NCBI GenBank assembly: GCA_031264715.1
Contig: JAISDP010000282.1
Span: forward strand, 1 to 6,639
Direction: 5' to 3'
Length of the DNA stretch: 6,639 bases
Source of the DNA: Bacteroidales bacterium
Lineage (GTDB): Bacteria; Bacteroidota; Bacteroidia; Bacteroidales; UBA4181
This document shows positions 5,781 to 6,639 of the stretch, in pieces. A program made the position numbers and the translations under genes. Under the pieces are notes generated by a model. It saw only the letters and a list, made by a program, of their open reading frames with translations, did not search any database and had not been told where the DNA came from. Each line of letters begins with the position of its first letter. The stretch's first letter is position 1.

Positions 5781-5825
5781 GTCAGGGAAATATAATCCTC
5801 GCTCCCTGACACGATAACAGTTATC
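5781..5825. repeat. Two adjacent perfect inverted repeats near the KilA-N ORF start
   Basis: GTCAGGGA (5781-5788) pairs with TCCCTGAC (5803-5810) across a 14-base loop. GATAAC (5813-5818) pairs with GTTATC (5820-5825) around a single A. They sit about 40-80 bases inside the KilA-N start, where they encode the TVIVSGSEDYISLTDM region. A role in mRNA structure or self-regulation is possible but not shown. Confidence 0.65.
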
Positions 5826-5878
5826 TCTGTTCCCTGTACGCTGATTGTTTCCTTTTTGCTCATATTCTTACCGTAATA

Positions 5879-5998
5879 TTATCTAATTACTCCGTTGATC
5901 ATATCTGTTTTTGTAATCATGTCTGATATAGAAATATAATCTTCATTGTTTATCTGAATAACGGTAACTTCGGTATTCTTTACATTTATTTTTGCCAT
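5879..5998 (-). pseudogene. Short KilA-N N-terminal remnant (39 codons)
   Basis: An ATG at 5998-5996 opens 39 codons to a TAA at 5881-5879. The product reads NTEVTVIQINNEDYISISDM in its core, which aligns with residues 11-30 of the following ORF (GTEITVIVSGSEDYISLTDM) and with the usual start of KilA-N proteins. After that, where the DNA-binding helices should follow, the sequence (ITKTDMINGVIR) loses similarity and stops. It lies 15 bp upstream of the next KilA-N ORF and 46 bp after the ATP-binding protein gene. The two similar starts in tandem suggest duplication followed by decay. It might also act as a small leader ORF, for which there is no direct evidence. Confidence 0.7.
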
Positions 5999-6044
5999 AT
6001 CCTGTTCTTAATTTTACATTTATGATTTGCAAAGGCAAGCAGAT

Positions 6045-6639
6045 TTATTTCAAATAATAACCACCGGTTTTCGGCGCGCCCCGAAATTCGATTTTGTTTT
6101 CTTTTTTCAACCGGTCTAAATAACGCATTGTTGTTCGCCAACTTTTTCCAATTGATTTTGCTATGTCAGAGGCTGATAATCCTTCCTGTTTTATAATCAA
6201 ATTGAATACGGTGTCTTCATTTACTATGCCATTATTTGAATTTACTATGCCATTTGCAGAATTTACAGTATCATTTACAAGCTCATTTGCAGAATTTACA
6301 GGCTCATTTGTAGGATTTACAGTATCATTTACTATGCCATTTGCAGAATTTACTATGCCATTTACAGGATTTACTATGTCATTTACAGGATTTACTATGT
6401 CATTCTCTGAATTTACTATGCCATTTACAGGATTTACAGTGTCATCGCTCGAATTTACAGCGACCTTTTGCGGTCGTTTAAATTCAACGGTAAAAAATCC
6501 GCCATCCGTAGAGAAAACCGGTTCCGGCAATCCTGCTTCCAGCATTTCTTCCCGCATACGCGGAATGCCCGACGCCACCTGTTCCACCAGACTCATGCGG
6601 GTAAACAGTCCAAATATTAACGGATTGCGGGTCATGCTT
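6045..6639 (-). CDS. ATP-binding AlbA_2/HATPase_c_4-type regulator, C-terminal part, with repeat linker and winged helix
   Basis: The gene runs off the right edge: the frame stays open before the Met at 6635, so that Met is internal and the true start lies outside. Residues counted from that Met: 1-55 (RNPLIFGLFTRMSLVEQV, SGIPRMREEMLEAGLPEP, FTVEF) match the end of the HATPase_c_4 region of proteins annotated as AlbA_2/Schlafen-like or RecG-related ATP-binding regulators. Residues 60-142 are a linker of Asn/Val repeats. Residues 145-196 form a winged helix-turn-helix (LSASDIAKSIGKSWRTTMRYLDRLKKENKIEF) with a wing ending GGYYLK, likely DNA-binding. These proteins are common accessory genes in Bacteroidales; their function is largely unknown, with roles in regulation or defence proposed. 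The coding DNA is much more A/T-rich than the left-hand genes, suggesting separate origin. Family call is good, function is not. Confidence 0.82.
   Translation of the reverse strand, partial: SMTRNPLIFGLFTRMSLVEQVASGIPRMREEMLEAGLPEPVFSTDGGFFTVEFKRPQKVAVNSSDDTVNPVNGIVNSENDIVNPVNDIVNPVNGIVNSANGIVNDTVNPTNEPVNSANELVNDTVNSANGIVNSNNGIVNEDTVFNLIIKQEGLSASDIAKSIGKSWRTTMRYLDRLKKENKIEFRGAPKTGGYYLK
6210..6458 (-). repeat. Asn/Val 7-residue repeat tract in the regulator linker
   Basis: Thirteen units each begin with VN: ten of seven residues (VNPVNGI, VNSANGI and variants), two of four (VNDT) and one of five (VNEDT), 83 residues in total. At DNA level this is a 21-bp degenerate tandem repeat with 12- and 15-bp short units, so all length changes keep the frame. 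The tract joins the ATPase-like part to the winged helix. Its length probably varies between strains; no structure is assigned. Confidence 0.9.

Larger units (their letters stand above)
4943..5863 (-). pseudogene. KilA-N domain ORF, domain cut short and continued by repeats
   Basis: A 306-codon ORF from the ATG at 5863-5861. Residues 12-93 match the first part of the KilA-N DNA-binding domain: TEITVI, EDYISLTDMA, VVSNWMSTRFTLEFLGIWEQ, NPNFN, LTPKRWVERT. The usual continuation (NAIG, SKSGRYGGTYAHKDIAFEFASW and a C-terminal helix region) is missing. Instead residues 106-158 are 14-residue repeats (ETVLQGFKPLSEFS), and about 195-306 translate a cluster of palindromic DNA repeats, including a 49-residue duplication (LPVRASISIES twice). 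KilA-N proteins occur in phages and in many Bacteroidales, usually as short DNA-binding proteins of unclear role. The frame stays open partly because the 42-bp and 147-bp periods are multiples of three. I think this is a decayed gene, but a repeat-tailed expressed protein cannot be excluded. Both KilA-N starts are similar, suggesting an old tandem duplication. Confidence 0.72.

Noticed and set aside
4933..6060. Bacteroidetes-type promoter boxes (TTTG ... TAnnTTTG) upstream of the minus-strand genes.
   Set aside because: I looked for the -7 box upstream of the cyanophycinase, KilA-N and M14 starts and found no convincing match; near 6030 there is only a one-mismatch TGCCTTTG, not enough to call.

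Overview
The window looks like a chromosomal segment of a Bacteroidales bacterium. The signs are the protein families present (an 866-residue exported M14 peptidase and short KilA-N proteins of the kind common in this order), A/T-rich start-codon leaders without a clear Shine-Dalgarno sequence, and dense short tandem and palindromic repeats. A GC-rich oral or gut Tannerella-like lineage is a guess only. Every supported gene lies on the minus strand, so transcription runs from the right edge to the left.

Right part (about 5860-6639, A/T-rich): the 3' end of an AlbA_2/HATPase-type ATP-binding regulator, cut by the window edge. It carries an Asn/Val-rich 7-residue repeat linker and a C-terminal winged helix. 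Next come a 39-codon remnant of a KilA-N protein start and a second KilA-N ORF (4943-5863).

Middle part (about 4946-5830): the KilA-N ORF keeps only about 93 residues of recognisable domain. The rest of its reading frame is built from repeats: a 42-bp in-frame tandem repeat made of two palindromes, then at least six copies of a roughly 30-bp 'tag plus hairpin' element in both orientations, partly duplicated as a 147-bp direct repeat. A perfect 32-bp palindrome and several smaller stems lie in the part that still encodes the domain.

Left part (1-4932, G/C-rich, ordinary Bacteroidales-like coding): an exported cyanophycinase-family serine peptidase (S51), a 420-bp repeat-rich spacer, an exported M14 zinc carboxypeptidase-like protein, and a dicarboxylate/amino acid:cation symporter cut by the left edge. 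The spacer holds a nested inverted-repeat cluster, a 22-bp tandem repeat and a tetranucleotide tract just upstream of the peptidase start. The peptidase and symporter are 23 bp apart and probably co-transcribed. Together with the cyanophycinase they suggest a module that degrades peptide or cyanophycin-like polymer outside the cytoplasm and imports acidic amino acids; that link is inference. The main novelty candidates are the covarying hairpin repeat family, its spread through an open reading frame, and the tetranucleotide tract in the peptidase leader.
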